NCBI GenBank assembly: GCA_002368955.1
Contig: DFDY01000049.1
Coordinates: 1 to 29,430, forward strand
Reading direction: 5' to 3'
Length of the DNA: 29,430 nt
DNA from: Bacteroidales bacterium UBA3816
GTDB lineage: Bacteria > Bacteroidota > Bacteroidia > Bacteroidales > P3
How positions within the stretch are numbered: the stretch's first letter is position 1; the number at the start of each line of letters is the position of its first letter. The translations under genes and the position numbers were made by a program. Shown piece by piece: positions 27,811 to 29,430 of this stretch. The notes beneath the pieces are model-generated. The model did no database searches. It had not been told where the DNA came from and saw only the letters and a list, made by a program, of their open reading frames with translations.

Positions 27811-29430
27811 AACAGCTCTTCAAAGCCCTAAATATGATAAGAATGTGTCGGCCGAAGTCCTTTTGGCTGCGCATTTTCTATGTGTTTGTGCAGAGTGTGC
27901 TGCCGTTGGTCAGCCTCTATGTCCTAAAGTTTCTGGTTGACTCTGTGACAAACGGGGAGCAGCAGGTTATTCTGGGACATGAATTTAGCCCATATATGCT
28001 GTTGGTCATCTTCAGCCTGCTGTTTCTGCTGAACCGGCTAGTGAACGTGCTGAGCACTGTGAATAACGATATTATGTCGCAGCGGCTGGTGGACTATTTG
28101 AGCGACCGCATGCAACGGCAGTCGGCACGATTGGATATGTCTTATTTCGACAATCCCGAATATCACGACACATATCACCGCGCCCAGCAGGAGGCTTCCT
28201 ACAGGCCCCTGCAGGTGTTGAATGGGTTTATGAACCTCTTTGGGGCACTGCTGACTATATCGGGTATAGTTGTGATGCTCACAACCGCGTCTCCGTGGAT
28301 TATCGTGGTGATGGTGGTGGCGGTGTTCCCCTCGTTTGTGGTCCGCATCATCAAGTCGCGACAGATCTATGCCTTCCGTCGAGAAAACACGCAAAATTAC
28401 CGCCGTACCTATTACTATACAACCTTGTTGGGAGGACGTGACTATGCCAAGGAGATGCGTACCTTTGGGCTGGCCTCCTATTTCCGCAGCCGTTTTGTGA
28501 TAATAAGGAAGGAACTGGTGGTGGCACTGCTGCGCATCTCGCGCCGTATTGCCATGTATGATTCTATCTGCGCTCTGGTGGAGACGGCTGCCCTCTTCTT
28601 GGTGACGCTGTTCCTTATTCGGAGTGCCACCAGCGGGGTCATTACGGTGGGTGCCTTTGTGATGCTCTTTGAGGCTTTCCGCCGTGGACAGGCATCGCTG
28701 AACACCCTGGTGGCGGCCATCTCGGGTCTGTATGACAATCGCTTATTTGTGGGCAACCTGTTTGAGTTCTTGGATCTGGAACCCACCATAGTGTCGCCCC
28801 CGAACGCAAAACCGTTTCCCAAAGAGGTGCATACGGTGGAGTTCCGCGACATAACGTTCCGCTATCCCAAGATGGAACGCGACGTGCTGAAACATTTCAA
28901 CTTGACGGCACGTGCCGGTGAGGTGACACAGATTGAGGGCGAGAACGGTTTTGGCAAGACCACCCTGTTGAAACTGCTGCTGCGTCTCTATGACACTGAC
29001 GAGGGAGCGGTGCTGGTGGACGGGGTGGATGTCCGAGAGTATGACCTGCAGGGACTGCGCCATGGCATTGGGGCCATTTTCCAAGATTATGTGCGCTTTT
29101 ACTGTACGGCAGAAGAGAATATCGCCTTTGGCGACATAGAGAATCCTAATTCCGACCGTGTGCGCTATGTGGCACGGCTGGCGGGTGCCGACAAGATTAT
29201 TGAACGTCTGCCAAAAGGCTACCAGACCCCGCTTGGGCGTATGTTTGATGGCGGCGAGGAACTGAGCATGGGGCAGTGGCAACGCATTGCCTTGGCTCGT
29301 CAGCTTTACAGCGATGCGCCTGTGCTTATCTTTGATGAGCCCACGGCCTGGATGGATGTCCCCTCGCGCGATCGGTTTTACGAAACGCTTGAACTGATGA
29401 AGAATAATAATAAAGTAATTATATTAATTA
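27807..29430 (+). CDS. ABC exporter, fused membrane and ATPase domains (5' part, incomplete)
   Basis: The frame starts at the ATG in the ATGA overlap with the DUF721 gene and is open to the window end (541 codons). It is a half-size ABC exporter: a membrane domain of about 330 residues with helices near 25-45, 55-80, 140-190 and 250-280, then the nucleotide-binding domain. Walker A is EGENGFGKTTLLK (about 375-388) and the Q-loop is AIFQDY. The signature reads LSMGQWQR instead of the usual LSGGQ, Walker B is VLIFDEPT, and the D-loop is AWMD. The DNA from the middle of the gene onward has antisense frames that are shadows. Substrate is unknown: peptide, lipid and drug exporters all fit. The stop codon and H-loop lie beyond the window. 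The tight overlap suggests it belongs to the lpdA-recF transcription unit. Confidence 0.92.
   Translation, partial: MKQLFKALNMIRMCRPKSFWLRIFYVFVQSVLPLVSLYVLKFLVDSVTNGEQQVILGHEFSPYMLLVIFSLLFLLNRLVNVLSTVNNDIMSQRLVDYLSDRMQRQSARLDMSYFDNPEYHDTYHRAQQEASYRPLQVLNGFMNLFGALLTISGIVVMLTTASPWIIVVMVVAVFPSFVVRIIKSRQIYAFRRENTQNYRRTYYYTTLLGGRDYAKEMRTFGLASYFRSRFVIIRKELVVALLRISRRIAMYDSICALVETAALFLVTLFLIRSATSGVITVGAFVMLFEAFRRGQASLNTLVAAISGLYDNRLFVGNLFEFLDLEPTIVSPPNAKPFPKEVHTVEFRDITFRYPKMERDVLKHFNLTARAGEVTQIEGENGFGKTTLLKLLLRLYDTDEGAVLVDGVDVREYDLQGLRHGIGAIFQDYVRFYCTAEENIAFGDIENPNSDRVRYVARLAGADKIIERLPKGYQTPLGRMFDGGEELSMGQWQRIALARQLYSDAPVLIFDEPTAWMDVPSRDRFYETLELMKNNNKVIILI

Noticed and set aside
1..29430. CRISPR arrays, tRNA or rRNA genes, intact transposases or integrases
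   Set aside because: I looked for regularly spaced repeats, T-arm-like GGTTCGAATCC, rRNA-like segments and recombinase motifs on both strands and found none I could support.

Overview
The window looks like chromosomal DNA of a gut-type member of the Bacteroidales. Several intergenic regions carry the Bacteroidetes promoter pattern (TTTG, about 19-20 nt, TAnnTTTG), gene starts have little Shine-Dalgarno sequence, many exported proteins and lipoproteins are present, and Rho has a long low-complexity insert of the kind found in this phylum. Core genes are fairly GC-rich with a strong G/C third-codon bias. The stretches at about 0.9-2.5 kb and 7.8-12.9 kb are visibly more AT-rich.

Layout. 1-767: 3' part of proS, then a terminator. 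929-2266 (minus): a pair of small exported proteins, one of them a lipoprotein gene broken by an in-frame stop, followed by non-coding DNA with a perfect AT hairpin and a G-rich tract. 2950-3327: gcvH, divergent from rho (3564-5657), with back-to-back consensus promoters between them. 5750-5943: a repeat element. 5948-7426: a membrane histidine kinase. 7427-7843: non-coding.

7844-12584: a low-GC accessory island. It holds a WYL-domain regulator (minus strand) facing a plus-strand run of four genes: a protein of unknown function with a recent internal tandem duplication, a PD-(D/E)XK nuclease-like protein, a beta-CASP/RNase J-like metallo-beta-lactamase-fold protein, and a calcineurin-like phosphoesterase. 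The last three are coupled by a 2-nt gap and an ATGA overlap. This is the best candidate in the window for an undescribed nucleic-acid-processing or defence system. A decayed remnant of an FISUMP/DUF1566-like surface protein (12692-12919) follows it.

13104-16557: a four-gene redox operon: DUF362 lipoprotein, iron-sulfur flavoprotein, aldo/keto reductase fused to a 2x[4Fe-4S] ferredoxin tail, and flavodoxin. Three of the four carry lipoprotein-type signal peptides. A strong bidirectional terminator separates it from the convergent minus-strand operon 21427-16711: outer-membrane barrel protein, thioredoxin-like protein, tpiA, LolC/E-type permease.

21941-29430 (plus): a tightly packed run of lpdA, an unknown protein, an M23 peptidase, ispH, recF, a DUF721/DciA-like gene and an ABC exporter that runs off the window end. 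GcvH and LpdA are two of the four glycine-cleavage components.

Other points: a 17-20 nt palindromic motif (GGTCTAATGACCGATTGGGG or its complement) occurs three times, each time just 3' of a gene and in the same sense orientation, and forms two REP/MITE-like elements. No tRNA, rRNA, CRISPR array or intact transposase was seen. All family assignments come from reading motifs by eye; no database search was run.
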